Shown: positions 1-8,646, counted from the stretch's first letter. The stretch is DNA of 64,000 nucleotides from Herbaspirillum sp. SJZ107 (GCF_006715485.1 NZ_VFNH01000002.1:1054001-1118000); one strand, 5' to 3'. Notes: generated by a model not told the origin, from the letters alone. Program-made: numbers and translations.

Positions 1-126
1 CGCATGGCCCGGCACGCAAGCTCGTCCGTTCCCGGCTTCGATCCGCCTGATTGTTCCATCTCAAAAGATCGCCCCCGGCGCCCCCGTAGCATTTCGCCTT
101 GTCGGTAGTTTTTCCTTGAGGCAATC

Positions 127-627
127 ATGAACACCCGTATGCTGATCCCCGGCACCCTGCTGGCCTTGACGGCGCTGGCCGCGTTGAAGCCGTCGTCGGC
201 TGCGCGCACCGGCGAGGCCGAGGTGCGCGAGGGTCCGCGCGGCGGGCCCTGCTTCACGATCGGCGCGCGCGAGGAGCGCCTGGGCACGCCCGAGTTCCGC
301 GCGCTGACGGTGTCCGACGGGGCGCGCCCGCTGTGGCGCATGAGCTTGCCGGCCGGGCGCAGCTTTCCGCTGAGCAGGGCCATCTGCGTGCCGTATGGCG
401 GCCGCGTCGCCTCGCTGCCGCATACCCAGGCGGCGCCGCTGACGCCGGGCAAGGTGTATTACGTACACATCGAGACGCGGCCGGCGAAGGGCAGGAACAT
501 GCCGCTGGCCTATGACGGGCGCTTTTGCCTGGCCGGCCAGGGCGAGGGCAGCGTGACGGTGCATCAGATCCAGCAGGGCGACAGGGAAGGGCGGCAGTTG
601 CAAGGCTGCCGCGCGCCAAACAATTGA
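127..627 (+). CDS. Secreted hypothetical protein
   Basis: A 166-residue protein that I do not recognise. The first 25 or so residues look like a signal peptide (basic Asn-Thr-Arg start, hydrophobic Leu/Ala core, Ser-Ala-Ala end), so the mature part is probably periplasmic. The mature part is Gly/Arg-rich with three Cys that could form disulfides, and a 'YYVHIETRP' strand that suggests a small beta domain. A weak TTGAGG sits 6 bases before the ATG. It has the same orientation as the next gene but is separated by about 180 bp, so it is probably monocistronic. The minus strand is also open here (61-663), but it has no signal peptide or RBS and reads as a high-GC shadow. Confidence 0.6.
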   Translation: MNTRMLIPGTLLALTALAALKPSSAARTGEAEVREGPRGGPCFTIGAREERLGTPEFRALTVSDGARPLWRMSLPAGRSFPLSRAICVPYGGRVASLPHTQAAPLTPGKVYYVHIETRPAKGRNMPLAYDGRFCLAGQGEGSVTVHQIQQGDREGRQLQGCRAPNN

Positions 628-734
628 GATCCTAATGTAACCGTATGTAACGCAGCCTAACACTGAGTAAAACCGGCAGGCGTTTCGTACTAAGTGAAAT
701 CAAACACAGAGACGGTCCAGTCCAGCGCACTACG

Positions 735-757
735 ATGAATGTCCTTTTGACATTCAT
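735..757. promoter_or_regulatory. Perfect 9-bp inverted repeat upstream of the DUF2231 gene
   Basis: ATGAATGTC-ctttt-GACATTCAT lies 50 bp before the ATG at 807. A second perfect palindrome, AGACATGTCT, follows at 766-775. Both sit in the only AT-rich stretch between the first two genes, so they are plausible operator sites for the DUF2231/sorbosone dehydrogenase pair. No regulator gene is adjacent, so the binding protein is unknown. Confidence 0.4.
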
Positions 758-806
758 AACGGACAAGACATGTCTAAGATTATCCACGACCCGGCGGGGG
801 CAAGCC

Positions 807-1289
807 ATGCATAAGCCCGCGCACACCACCATCCTCGATGCGCCGCGCCTGGGGCTGGCCAGCCAGCCGGTGTATGCCACGCTGGTGCAATTTCCCGCCG
901 TCTGTTTCGTCGGTACGCTGCTCACCGACATCGCTTACTGGCGCAGTGCCAATTATCTGTGGGAGACCTTTTCGGTCTGGCTGCTGACGGCCGGCTGCAT
1001 CGTGGCCGCCTTCGCCGCCATCGCCGGCCTGCTCACCTGGGTCAGCCACCGCCATGTGCGCACGCTGCGCTTCGCCAAGCTGCACGTGCTGGCCAGCGCG
1101 GTGGCGCTGGCGCTGGCCATCGTCAACGCTTTCGTGCACAGCCGCGACGGTTACGTGGCCGTGGTGCCGCAAGGCCTGGCGCTGTCGATCATCGTCGTGG
1201 TCCTGATGCTGCTGGCGACCTGGCTCGGCTGGCCGCGCCCGCACCTGGTCGAGGCCGTGCAACACCCCAACCCTACCGGAGTCCTGTGA
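807..1289 (+). CDS. DUF2231 family membrane protein
   Basis: A 160-residue inner-membrane protein with four predicted helices (roughly residues 28-45, 52-75, 90-110 and 120-145). The 'PVYATLVQFPAVCFVGTLLTDIAYW' region is the family's opening helix; DUF2231 proteins are small four-helix membrane proteins of unknown function. I start it at ATG 807, preceded by a purine-rich CGGGGGCAAG. The frame extends to 735, but that would place the upstream inverted repeat inside the gene. Its stop codon overlaps the next start by one base (TGATG), so it is translationally coupled to the sorbosone dehydrogenase. DUF2231 may serve as a membrane partner for that periplasmic dehydrogenase; this role is inferred from the pairing only. 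Confidence 0.8.
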   Translation: MHKPAHTTILDAPRLGLASQPVYATLVQFPAVCFVGTLLTDIAYWRSANYLWETFSVWLLTAGCIVAAFAAIAGLLTWVSHRHVRTLRFAKLHVLASAVALALAIVNAFVHSRDGYVAVVPQGLALSIIVVVLMLLATWLGWPRPHLVEAVQHPNPTGVL

Positions 1290-2650
1290 TGATCCACCCC
1301 GTACTCAAGAGCAGCGTGCTGCTGATCGCGGCGGCCTGTGCGCTGGCCGCCTGCGACAAGGGCGACCCGGTGCGCCAGGCTTCGCAATACGGCAACGGCC
1401 CGGACCTGCCGGCCGCCAAGAACTACCTGCTGCCGCCGATGAAAGTGGCGCCGGCCGGTTCCTGGAAGCAGGGCGAGATGCCGGTGGTGCCGGCCACGCT
1501 GAAGATCAGCGCGCTGGCCACCGGCCTGATGCACCCGCGCTTCGTCTATCCGCTGCCGAACGGCGATATCCTGGTCGTCGAATCGAACGGCCCCAGCCAG
1601 CCCGCGATGCGGCCCAAGGATCTCATCATGGGACCGATCCAGGCCTACGGCGGCTCGGCAGCGAAAGCCGGCAACCGCATCACGCTGGTGCGTCCCGCCG
1701 CCGGTGGCGCGCCGGCGCAGCAGACGGTGTTCCTCGACAACCTGAAATCGCCGTTCGGCGTGGCGCTGGTCGGCAACGAGCTGTACGTGGCGAACGCCGA
1801 TGCGCTGATGCGCTATCCCTACAACGAGGGCGACACCAAGATCAGTGCCCCGGGCACCAAGGTCCTGGACTTGCCGGGCGCGGACGGCAAGCTGAATCAC
1901 CACTGGACCAAGAGCCTGCTGGCCAGCCCCGACGGCAGCAAGCTGTACGTGGGCGTCGGCTCGAACAGCAACATCACGGAAAACGGCATGGAAGCGGAGA
2001 TGAACCGCGCCGCCATCCTCGAAGTGGACCGTGCCAGCGGCGCCTTCCGCGTGTTCGCCAGCGGCCTGCGCAACCCGAACTCGATGCAATGGGAGCCGAC
2101 CAGCAAGGCGATGTGGGTGGTCGTCAACGAGCGCGACGAGATCGGTCCCGACCTGGTGCCGGACTACCTGACCTCGGTGCGCGACGGCGGCTTCTACGGC
2201 TGGCCGTACAGCTACTACGGCCAGCACGTCGACCCGCGGGTGAAGCCGCAGCGTCCCGACCTGGTCGCCAGGGCGCTGGTGCCCGACTATGCGCTCGGCT
2301 CGCACGTGGCCTCGCTGGGCCTGGTCTTCAACCGCCCCGACAGCCCGATGCCGGCCAACATGCGCGAAGGCGCCTTCGTCGGCGAGCACGGCTCCTGGGA
2401 CCGCGATCCGCCGAGCGGCTACAAGGTCGTGTTCGTGCCTTTCCAGAACGGCAAGCCGGCCGGAAAGCCGATCGACGTCGTGACCGGATTCCTGACCGGC
2501 GGCCATGCCAAGGGCCGGCCGGTGGGGCTGGCGCTGGACAGCAGCGGGGCGCTGCTGGTGGCGGACGATGTCGGCAATACCGTGTGGCGCGTGAGCGCGG
2601 CGGCGCCAGCTGCGGCCATGGCTTCCGCCGCATCGGCGACGGCGCACTGA
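1289..2650 (+). CDS. PQQ-type sorbosone dehydrogenase family lipoprotein
   Basis: A 453-residue soluble beta-propeller dehydrogenase of the sorbosone/glucose dehydrogenase family, expected to oxidise sugars or aldoses in the periplasm with PQQ. The N-terminus is a lipoprotein signal with lipobox LAAC (Cys near residue 21), so it is probably anchored to a membrane. Family motifs visible are the propeller opening 'HPRFVYPLPNGDILVVES', 'GLRNPNSMQWEP' and 'GEHGSWDRDPPSGYKVVF' near the C-terminus. No cytochrome c motif (CxxCH) is present, so electrons must pass to a separate acceptor. Start ATG 1289 overlaps the upstream DUF2231 stop. It converges on uraH with a 7-bp gap and no obvious terminator. 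The substrate cannot be told from sequence. Confidence 0.85.
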   Translation: MIHPVLKSSVLLIAAACALAACDKGDPVRQASQYGNGPDLPAAKNYLLPPMKVAPAGSWKQGEMPVVPATLKISALATGLMHPRFVYPLPNGDILVVESNGPSQPAMRPKDLIMGPIQAYGGSAAKAGNRITLVRPAAGGAPAQQTVFLDNLKSPFGVALVGNELYVANADALMRYPYNEGDTKISAPGTKVLDLPGADGKLNHHWTKSLLASPDGSKLYVGVGSNSNITENGMEAEMNRAAILEVDRASGAFRVFASGLRNPNSMQWEPTSKAMWVVVNERDEIGPDLVPDYLTSVRDGGFYGWPYSYYGQHVDPRVKPQRPDLVARALVPDYALGSHVASLGLVFNRPDSPMPANMREGAFVGEHGSWDRDPPSGYKVVFVPFQNGKPAGKPIDVVTGFLTGGHAKGRPVGLALDSSGALLVADDVGNTVWRVSAAAPAAAMASAASATAH

Positions 2651-2657
2651 CGCGCCC

Positions 2658-3068
2658 TCAATTCCCGCGGTAGGTCGAATAGCCGAATGGGCTCAGCAGC
2701 AAGGGCACATGGTAGTGGGCGGTGGCCGCGTCCATCGTGAATTCGACCGGAATGCGCGGGAAGAATGTCGGCTGGCCCTTGCGCGCATAGTGTTCGCCGG
2801 TCTCGAACACGATGCGGTAGGCGCCCGCCGCCACTGTCTTGCCTTCCGGGTAGAGCGCCGGGATGCGGCCCTGTTCATTGGTGACGCCGGCAGCCAGTTC
2901 GCGCCATTGTTCGCCGGCCCGCTGCTCCAGCCGCACCCGGATGCCGGGTGTCGGCTGGCCGCTTTGCAGGTCCAGCACGTGGACGCTCAGCGGATTCGGC
3001 GCCGCAGCCATGACAGGGGCGCCGGCGGCGAGGGCGCAGGCGAGGACGAGCGGTTTGATGGCTTGCAT
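2658..3068 (-). CDS. uraH: 5-hydroxyisourate hydrolase, periplasmic transthyretin-like form
   Basis: A 136-residue transthyretin-like HIU hydrolase that opens 5-hydroxyisourate to OHCU in urate breakdown. A signal peptide (residues 1-23, ending MAAA) precedes the domain. Family signatures are present: 'LSVHVLDLQSGQPTPG' with the N-terminal catalytic His, 'IVFETGEHYAR', 'PFFPRIPVEFT'-like strand, 'HYHVPLLLSPFGYSTYRG', and a C-terminal YRGN in place of the usual YRGS. Start is ATG 3068, preceded by AAGGAGAAC. It is 25 bp downstream of the GlcG-like gene and probably cotranscribed. Exported HIU hydrolase next to a two-component system is the arrangement of E. coli hiuH and hprRS. No urate oxidase or OHCU decarboxylase gene is nearby. 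Confidence 0.9.
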   Translation of the reverse strand: MQAIKPLVLACALAAGAPVMAAAPNPLSVHVLDLQSGQPTPGIRVRLEQRAGEQWRELAAGVTNEQGRIPALYPEGKTVAAGAYRIVFETGEHYARKGQPTFFPRIPVEFTMDAATAHYHVPLLLSPFGYSTYRGN

Positions 3069-3093
3069 GATGTTCTCCTTGAGACGATAAGGT

Positions 3094-3591
3094 TCAGTGG
3101 ACCGGCTGGTCGAGTTCCGGCAGGGTGCCGATGGCGGACAGCGCGCAGGCGTGGTCGTTGGCCGCACCGCCGCCGCCCGCCACACCGATGGCGCCGACCG
3201 GCTGGCCGTGCGCCAGCAGCGGGATGCCGCCACCGAGCAGCAGCAGTTCCGGCAGGGTCGCCAGGTTGCGCGCATCCGTATCGGCCTGGATCCGGCGCGC
3301 CAGGTCGAGCGTGGCCGTGCGGGTCGACAGGGCGGTATAGGCTTTGCGCCGGCTGGCCTCGGTATTGTGCGGACCGACGCCATCGGCCCGCTGCAATGCC
3401 ACCAGGTTGCCTCCGCGGTCGAGCACGGCAACCACGATGGTGCGTCCCTGGCGCCGGCAGGCATCGATGGCGCCGCCGGCCAGGCGATTGGCGCCCTCCA
3501 GCGTCAATTCCGGCTGCTGGCGCAACTGCGCGGCGGCCGGCAGCGTTGCCAGCGCGGCCAGCAGGATCGTGATGGGTTTGTACATGGGCAT
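3094..3591 (-). CDS. GlcG/HbpS family (DUF336) exported protein
   Basis: A 165-residue GlcG/HbpS-fold protein. The signal peptide (about residues 1-21, LPAAAQ) places it in the periplasm. The conserved core runs from 'LTLEGANRLAGGAIDACRRQ' through 'VVAVLDRGGNLVALQRADG' and 'RRKAYTAL' to 'GGGIPLLAHGQPVGAIGVAGG'. Members bind heme or other small ligands; in Streptomyces reticuli the secreted HbpS modulates the SenS/SenR two-component system. Here it is the first gene of a minus-strand pair with uraH and faces a two-component system across 132 bp. That makes a sensing or accessory role plausible, but it is not shown by sequence. Confidence 0.85.
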   Translation of the reverse strand: MPMYKPITILLAALATLPAAAQLRQQPELTLEGANRLAGGAIDACRRQGRTIVVAVLDRGGNLVALQRADGVGPHNTEASRRKAYTALSTRTATLDLARRIQADTDARNLATLPELLLLGGGIPLLAHGQPVGAIGVAGGGGAANDHACALSAIGTLPELDQPVH

Positions 3592-3645
3592 CCTCGTCGG
3601 TACGGTTCAAGCCGCCATTCTGGCCCCCGCCACCCGACACCCGGC

Positions 3646-3670
3646 TGACGGCAAGATGATAATTCCGTCA
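3646..3670. promoter_or_regulatory. Inverted repeat between glcG-like gene and response regulator
   Basis: TGACGG-N13-CCGTCA lies in the 132-bp divergent region, about 55 bp from both start codons. It is the only dyad I noticed there and could be the response-regulator site controlling both directions. It does not match the TTACAA-type CusR/HprR box of enterobacteria, so the assignment is tentative. Confidence 0.3.
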
Positions 3671-3723
3671 TGTCCGGCCGCCCGGAACCGGCTTAGAATG
3701 GCTGCTTTGCCCACGTTCCTGCC

Positions 3724-4422
3724 ATGCCCATCCTGGTGATCGAAGACGAGCCGAAGACCGGCGACTATCTGCAGCGCGGCCTGGCCGAATCGGGTTTTGC
3801 GGTCCGGCTGGTGCGCAATGGACGCGACGGACTGGCGATCGCCTTCGATGATGACAACGCGATCGAACTGATCGTGCTCGACGTCATGCTGCCGCGCATG
3901 GATGGCTGGCAGGTGCTGGAAGCCCTGCGCGCCAACCCGGCGACCGCGCAGATGCCGGTCCTGTTCCTGACCGCGCGCGACGAAGTACACGACCGTGTGC
4001 GCGGCCTCGAACTGGGCGCCGACGACTACCTGGTGAAACCGTTCGCCTTTGCCGAACTGGTGGCGCGCATCCGCACCCTGCTGCGGCGCGGCCCGGTGCG
4101 CGAGGATGCCCTGATCCGCATCGCCGACCTGGAAATCGACGTGTTCCGGCGCCGGGTGCGCCGTGGCGCCGTCACGATCCCGCTGACGGCCCAGGAGTTC
4201 GCCCTGCTGCACCTGCTGGCGCAGCGCGAAGGGCAGGTGCTGTCACGCTCGCTCATCGCGTCGCACGTGTGGGACATGAATTTCGACAGCGACACCAACG
4301 TGATCGACGCCGCGGTGCGCCGCCTGCGCCGCAAGATCGACGATCCGTTCGAGCCGAAGCTGATCCACACGCGGCGCGGCATGGGCTACGTGTGCGAGGC
4401 GCAGCCGGCGGCGGCCGCGTGA
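3724..4422 (+). CDS. OmpR-family response regulator (CusR/HprR type)
   Basis: A 232-residue response regulator. The receiver (1-120) has the acidic pair in '[16 protein letters not shown]', the phospho-acceptor Asp in '[14 protein letters not shown]', Thr in 'FLTARDEV' and Lys in '[10 protein letters not shown]'. The C-terminal winged helix (about 130-227) contains '[22 protein letters not shown]' and '[11 protein letters not shown]', typical of the heavy-metal subgroup that includes CusR and HprR. ATG 3724 follows 'CTGCC' with no strong SD. Its stop overlaps the GTG start of the histidine kinase by 4 bases (GTGA), so the two are coupled. The divergent glcG-like/uraH pair is the likely target. 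Confidence 0.9.
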   Translation: MPILVIEDEPKTGDYLQRGLAESGFAVRLVRNGRDGLAIAFDDDNAIELIVLDVMLPRMDGWQVLEALRANPATAQMPVLFLTARDEVHDRVRGLELGADDYLVKPFAFAELVARIRTLLRRGPVREDALIRIADLEIDVFRRRVRRGAVTIPLTAQEFALLHLLAQREGQVLSRSLIASHVWDMNFDSDTNVIDAAVRRLRRKIDDPFEPKLIHTRRGMGYVCEAQPAAAA

Positions 4423-5807
4423 AGGGCCGCCTGCGTAATTCGCTGGCGCTGCGCATCGGCGTCATGTTCGTGCTGGTGGTGGCGCTGGCCGCGGCCGGCC
4501 TCGGTACCTACCTGTACCGCGCCTTCGTCGCCGAAATCGAGCGGCGCGACGATATCCAGCTGCTGGGCAAGCTGCGCCAGGTGCAGATCCTGCTCGGGCG
4601 TCCCGGCGCGGCCGCACTGCTGCACGACCGGCCCGAGTTCTTCCGCGACACCATGAGCGGCCAGGAGAACTCGCTGGTGCGCTTCGTGGCGGCCGACGGC
4701 GCGGTGCTGGCCGACATCAATGCGGCCGGCGAACGCTATCCGGTGCCGCCGTCCGCCGGGCCGGCGCCGCAGCGCGCGGCGATCGCCGGCTGGACCAGCC
4801 GCGCCGGCGATCCGGGCCGCGTGGTGGCCGGCAGCGCGCGCCTGGACGGCGGCCAGGTGACCGTAGTGGTCGCGCGCGTCTACGGGGAGCGCAGCGCAAT
4901 GTTTGCCGGCTACCGCGCACGCATCGCCGCCGCCGCGGCGGTCAGCGCCCTGGCGGCGGCCCTGCTGGCGGCGCTGGTGTTGCGGCGAGGTTTGCGCCCG
5001 CTGCGCGTGGTGGCCGAACACGCGGCGCTGGTGCGGCCCGGGACGCTGGCACAGCGGCTCGACCTGGCGGGCGCGCCGTCGGAATTGCGGCCGCTGATCG
5101 ATGCCTTCAACGAGATGCTGGCGCGGCTGCAGGAAGGCTATGCGCGCCTGTCCGGGTTTTCCGCCGACCTGGCACACGAGTTCCGCACACCGGTCGCCAA
5201 CCTGCTCGGCCAGAGCCAGGTCATGCTGGCGCAGACGCGCACGGCGGCGGATTACGAGCAACTGATCGCGTCGAATATCGAGGAACTCGAACGGCTGGCG
5301 CGGATGATCGACAGCATGCTGTTTCTCGCGCGTGCCGGCCAGGACGAGGTGGTGCTGGCACGCCAGCCGCGCGACGCGCTGGACGAACTGCACAGGATGG
5401 CCGATTTCTTCGAGAGCATGGCTGAGGAACGCGGGCTGCGCGTGACGTGCGCGGGCGAGGGCACGGTCCTGGCCGACCCGGCGCTGCTGCGGCGTGCCCT
5501 GGCCAACCTGCTGTCGAATGCGGTACGCCATGCCGACGCCGGCAGCACGATCGCGTTGCGGGCATCGCAAGGTGCCGGTGTCACCGAGCTGAGTGTGGCC
5601 AACGACGGCGCGCCGGTCGCGCCCGCGCACCTTGCCCATTTGTTCGAGCGCTTCTACCGGGCCGACAGCGCGCGCAGCGACGCGCAGGGCTCGACCGGTC
5701 TTGGCCTGTCGATCGTGCGCGCGATCATGGACCTGCACGGCGGGAACGCGGCCGTGCACGCCGACGGCGAGCGGATTTGCTTCACGCTGGCGTTTCCCGA
5801 CCGCTGA
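4419..5807 (+). CDS. Heavy-metal/HprS-type sensor histidine kinase
   Basis: A 462-residue membrane histidine kinase. Layout: TM1 about 12-35, periplasmic sensor about 36-165, TM2 about 170-190, HAMP about 190-245, HisKA with '[13 protein letters not shown]' (His near 253), and HATPase_c with '[11 protein letters not shown]' and '[18 protein letters not shown]'. GTG 4419 is chosen because it overlaps the regulator stop and gives the standard short N-terminal tail; an upstream ATG in frame lies deep inside the regulator gene. Periplasmic Met79 and Met161 stand at positions close to the redox-active methionines reported for E. coli HprS, so it could sense oxidants rather than copper. Ligand not determined. 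Confidence 0.88.
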   Translation: MKGRLRNSLALRIGVMFVLVVALAAAGLGTYLYRAFVAEIERRDDIQLLGKLRQVQILLGRPGAAALLHDRPEFFRDTMSGQENSLVRFVAADGAVLADINAAGERYPVPPSAGPAPQRAAIAGWTSRAGDPGRVVAGSARLDGGQVTVVVARVYGERSAMFAGYRARIAAAAAVSALAAALLAALVLRRGLRPLRVVAEHAALVRPGTLAQRLDLAGAPSELRPLIDAFNEMLARLQEGYARLSGFSADLAHEFRTPVANLLGQSQVMLAQTRTAADYEQLIASNIEELERLARMIDSMLFLARAGQDEVVLARQPRDALDELHRMADFFESMAEERGLRVTCAGEGTVLADPALLRRALANLLSNAVRHADAGSTIALRASQGAGVTELSVANDGAPVAPAHLAHLFERFYRADSARSDAQGSTGLGLSIVRAIMDLHGGNAAVHADGERICFTLAFPDR

Positions 5808-5810
5808 TCC

Positions 5811-7379
5811 TTATTCCTGGCGTGCCGCGCCCAGCGCCTCCAGCCGGGCGCGCGCATGCAGGTTGCCCGGTTCCAGCTCCAGCGCATGCTGGTAATGCGC
5901 GACTGCCGCCTCGCGCTCGCCGGCCGCCTCGTTGGCCTGGCCCAGCCCGTCGTACAGGAAATCGAAGCGCTCCGGATACAGGTGCACGCCCAGTGCGAAC
6001 ACCTGGATGGCGTCGCGCGGGCTGCCGGCCTGCAGCAGTTTCAGTCCCCAGTCGCGCAGCTGCAGCGCATCCAGCGACAGCTCCGGGTTCTGTGCGTGCA
6101 GGCGGTCGTAGATGGCGGCGATGCGGCCGAAGCCTTGCTGGCCGACTTGGTCGAGGAGGGTGTCCATGGTGGGCGCCGGACCGGCGGCGCGGCGCAGGGC
6201 GAAGGACAGCATGCCGGGCGGGGTGCGGCCGCTGGCCAGGTCGGCCTCCAGGCTGCGGCGGGCGCCGGGATCGTCTTTCAGGCGCGCATCGAGGAAGCGC
6301 CCGATCGCCAGCGCGGTGGCGCCATAGGCCCGGGCGACCTGTGCGCGCGCGTGGCCCTTGAACCCGGCGTCCGGCGCCATGCGCAGCGACCACGACGAGA
6401 AATCGGTGTGGCTGCTCGCATCGATGGTGGCGAGGTAGACGTCGGCATAGCGCAGGCGCGCCAGCAGGTCGGCGCCGGCACCGAGGTCGTCCTGCTCGCC
6501 CGGTCCCGCGCTCTGCAGGCGGCTGACGTACAACAACGGGATGCCGAGGCGTTCCGGCGTGACGTAGCGCGCCGCGCGCGGACTGCCGTTCAGGTAGTCG
6601 AAGGCAGCGCGCAGCGTGCCGTCCAGGCTGACCAGCGCGCGGATGCGGTCGTCGCGCGCCGCCGCCAGCACGCCCGCCAGTCCGCCCCAGCCGTGGCCGA
6701 TGACGCCGATATGGCGGGTGTCGGCCTGGGGCAGGGTGTGGGCGTAGCCGACCAGGTAGGCGATGTCGGCGGCCTGCGCTTCGGCGCCGTCGAGGTCGGC
6801 CGTCATCCGGTGCGAGCGCGGACCGAGCGAGGCGCTGGCGATCACGATGTAGCCCTGGCTGGCCAGGTATTCGCACAGGTCGGCATTGTCGATCGCATAG
6901 GCGCTGTTGCCGGGGGCGTAGATCACGACCGGATAGCGGCCGGCTTGCTCCGCCGCGTCGCGCACGGCGCGCACCGGCTGGCGCAGGTCGGCCCCGATGC
7001 GGGCGCCGTCGGCGCCGCGGGTGAGGGCATCGACCAGGCCATCGGTGGCGCGCCGTACCTCTTCCTGCGTGCGCCCGAAGTTTTCTTCGGTCGCCACGGT
7101 GGCGACGTAGTCGCGGTAGCGCATCGGCGCACCGCCCGCGCCGGCCGGATACCAGACCAGGGTCTGCAGCGGACGGGCGCGTTCGGCGGCGGCCGGCTGC
7201 GCCGTCACCGGGTCGCGGGCGCGCTGGTAGACGCGGGCGCGGTCGAACTGCTGGCGGACGTGGAACCCGACGGCATTCGGGCCGGCCGGCGCCGCCAGCG
7301 GAAAATCGCTGGCAGTGGCACTAGCAGCGGCAGCGGCGGCAGCGGTGAGCAGGAGCAGGGCAAGAGGGTTGCGGAGCAT
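5811..7379 (-). CDS. Exported alpha/beta hydrolase-fold protein with TPR tail, catalytic Ser lost
   Basis: A 522-residue exported protein: signal peptide (1-23), an alpha/beta hydrolase domain resembling PAF-acetylhydrolase/dienelactone hydrolase (about 30-400), and a C-terminal TPR segment (about 420-520, 'YPERFDFLYDGLGQANEAAG'). The nucleophile elbow reads G-H-G-W-G instead of G-H-S-x-G: codon 230 is GGC. The triad Asp ('VSLDG', residue 253, exactly 23 after the elbow as in PAF-AH) and a His ('SSHTDFS') are kept. It is therefore probably not a serine esterase unless another residue substitutes, and may be a binding protein. It converges on the histidine kinase gene with a 3-bp gap. Upstream is the rpiA promoter region. 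Confidence 0.8.
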   Translation of the reverse strand: MLRNPLALLLLTAAAAAAASATASDFPLAAPAGPNAVGFHVRQQFDRARVYQRARDPVTAQPAAAERARPLQTLVWYPAGAGGAPMRYRDYVATVATEENFGRTQEEVRRATDGLVDALTRGADGARIGADLRQPVRAVRDAAEQAGRYPVVIYAPGNSAYAIDNADLCEYLASQGYIVIASASLGPRSHRMTADLDGAEAQAADIAYLVGYAHTLPQADTRHIGVIGHGWGGLAGVLAAARDDRIRALVSLDGTLRAAFDYLNGSPRAARYVTPERLGIPLLYVSRLQSAGPGEQDDLGAGADLLARLRYADVYLATIDASSHTDFSSWSLRMAPDAGFKGHARAQVARAYGATALAIGRFLDARLKDDPGARRSLEADLASGRTPPGMLSFALRRAAGPAPTMDTLLDQVGQQGFGRIAAIYDRLHAQNPELSLDALQLRDWGLKLLQAGSPRDAIQVFALGVHLYPERFDFLYDGLGQANEAAGEREAAVAHYQHALELEPGNLHARARLEALGAARQE

Positions 7380-7542
7380 GGTGACGGTGTCGGTTTGGCA
7401 GCGTGGCTATTCGATTTGCATTGTAGGACTGTAAATTCTTTAGGGCAAACAGGGCGCCATGCTGGCGCTGGACGGCGGCGCGGGGGCCGCCGGGCCGCGC
7501 GATCCGTTAAAATGGCGGCATTCTTTTACTCCTACCAACATC

Positions 7543-8220
7543 ATGACCCAGGACGAACTCAAGCAGGCAGTCGCCCGCACCGCCATCGATTACGTTGTCG
7601 ACGGCGAAATCATCGGCGTCGGCACCGGCTCGACCGCCAACTTCTTCATCGACGAACTCGGCAAGATCAAGGACCGCATCAAGGGCGCGGTCGCCTCGTC
7701 GGAAGCCACTGCGGCGCGCCTGCGCGGCCACGGCATCGCGGTCTACGACCTGAACGACGTCGAATCGATTTCGGTCTACGTCGACGGCGCCGACGAGATC
7801 GACGCCGGCGGCGCCATGATCAAGGGCGGCGGCGCGGCACTGACGCGCGAAAAGATCGTGGCCTCGGTGTCGAAGCGTTTCGTGTGCATCGCCGACGGTT
7901 CCAAGCTGGTGCAAACCCTGGGCACATTCCCGCTGCCGGTGGAAGTGGTGCCGATGGCGCGCGCCGCCGTGGCGCGCCGCCTGACCGAGCTGGGCGGCCA
8001 GCCGCGCCTGCGCGTGGAGTCGGGCACTGACAAGCCATTCGTGACCGACAACGGCGGCCACCTGCTCGACGTGGCCGGCCTGTCGATCACCGATCCGGCC
8101 GCGCTCGAGTCCGAGATCAACCAGATCGTCGGCGTGATCGCCGTCGGCCTGTTCGCCCGCCGCGGCGCCGACGTCTGCCTGCTGGGCACCGGCGAAGGCG
8201 TCAAGACCCTGAGCTTCTAA
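7543..8220 (+). CDS. rpiA: Ribose-5-phosphate isomerase A
   Basis: A 225-residue RpiA that interconverts ribose 5-phosphate and ribulose 5-phosphate in the non-oxidative pentose phosphate pathway (cytosol). Signatures: '[15 protein letters not shown]' phosphate-binding loop, 'VDGADEID' with the catalytic Asp, '[13 protein letters not shown]' with the catalytic Glu, and a C-terminal '[14 protein letters not shown]'. Length matches the family (219-230). ATG 7543 is used; the frame runs 28 codons upstream but that part is not RpiA-like. The upstream 160 bp between rpiA and the divergent esterase-like gene contain AT-rich sequence around 7410-7445 that probably holds the promoter. Confidence 0.97.
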   Translation: MTQDELKQAVARTAIDYVVDGEIIGVGTGSTANFFIDELGKIKDRIKGAVASSEATAARLRGHGIAVYDLNDVESISVYVDGADEIDAGGAMIKGGGAALTREKIVASVSKRFVCIADGSKLVQTLGTFPLPVEVVPMARAAVARRLTELGGQPRLRVESGTDKPFVTDNGGHLLDVAGLSITDPAALESEINQIVGVIAVGLFARRGADVCLLGTGEGVKTLSF

Positions 8221-8235
8221 GCTGGAGACGCCGCC

Positions 8236-8583
8236 ATGAAGCCGCTGTTCGCTGCGATGCTGGTGGGATCGGTAGTGCTGGGCGGCTGCTCGGCGTTTCA
8301 TGGCAAGCCCGGGCCGCAGGCACCGGATGCACCGGAGCTGGCGCCGACGCCGACGCCGGCCGGCTTGAGCGATGCGGGCGGTGCGCCCATCGAAAAGGTC
8401 CCGTTCCGCATCGGCGTGTCCTCGGCCACGGTCGAGCGGATGGCGCGCGAGCAAGGCTGCAGCGGCGGCAAGGGCGCCGGGCTGCTCACCGAGCCGGGGC
8501 CGGCCGAGGTCTACCGGATGCAGTGCGATAACGGCAAGGTCTTCATGGCGCGCTGCGAGCTGCGCCAGTGCAAGCGGATGTGA
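8236..8583 (+). CDS. Small lipoprotein of unknown function
   Basis: A 115-residue lipoprotein: signal 'MKPLFAAMLVGSVVLGGC' with a good lipobox (LGGC, Cys18), then a Pro/Ala-rich linker (about 25-50) and a small C-terminal domain. That domain has four Cys (GCSGG, MQCDN, ARCEL, RQCKR), which suggests two disulfides. The 'RIGVSSATVERMAREQGC' stretch reads like a small alpha/beta domain. It lies 15 bp after rpiA with GGAGAC before the ATG and is followed by a strong terminator, so it is probably expressed with rpiA. I do not recognise a named family. Confidence 0.75.
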   Translation: MKPLFAAMLVGSVVLGGCSAFHGKPGPQAPDAPELAPTPTPAGLSDAGGAPIEKVPFRIGVSSATVERMAREQGCSGGKGAGLLTEPGPAEVYRMQCDNGKVFMARCELRQCKRM

Positions 8584-8602
8584 TGGGCGGAACCGCGCCA
8601 TG

Positions 8603-8630
8603 AAAAAAGGGAGCCGCGGCTCCCTTTTTT
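8603..8630. terminator. Bidirectional rho-independent terminator
   Basis: The palindrome GGGAGCCGCGGCTCCC (8609-8624) is flanked by AAAAAA on the left and TTTTTT on the right. It lies between the rpiA/lipoprotein unit and the convergent yggX gene, so it can stop transcription from both sides. Confidence 0.9.
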
Positions 8631-8646
8631 TGCTTGCTGTACAGGA

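Noticed and set aside
747..780. TTGACA at 747-752 as a -35 box with TAAGAT at 775
   Set aside because: The spacing is 22 bp, too long for a sigma-70 promoter; the TTGACA is part of the inverted repeat.
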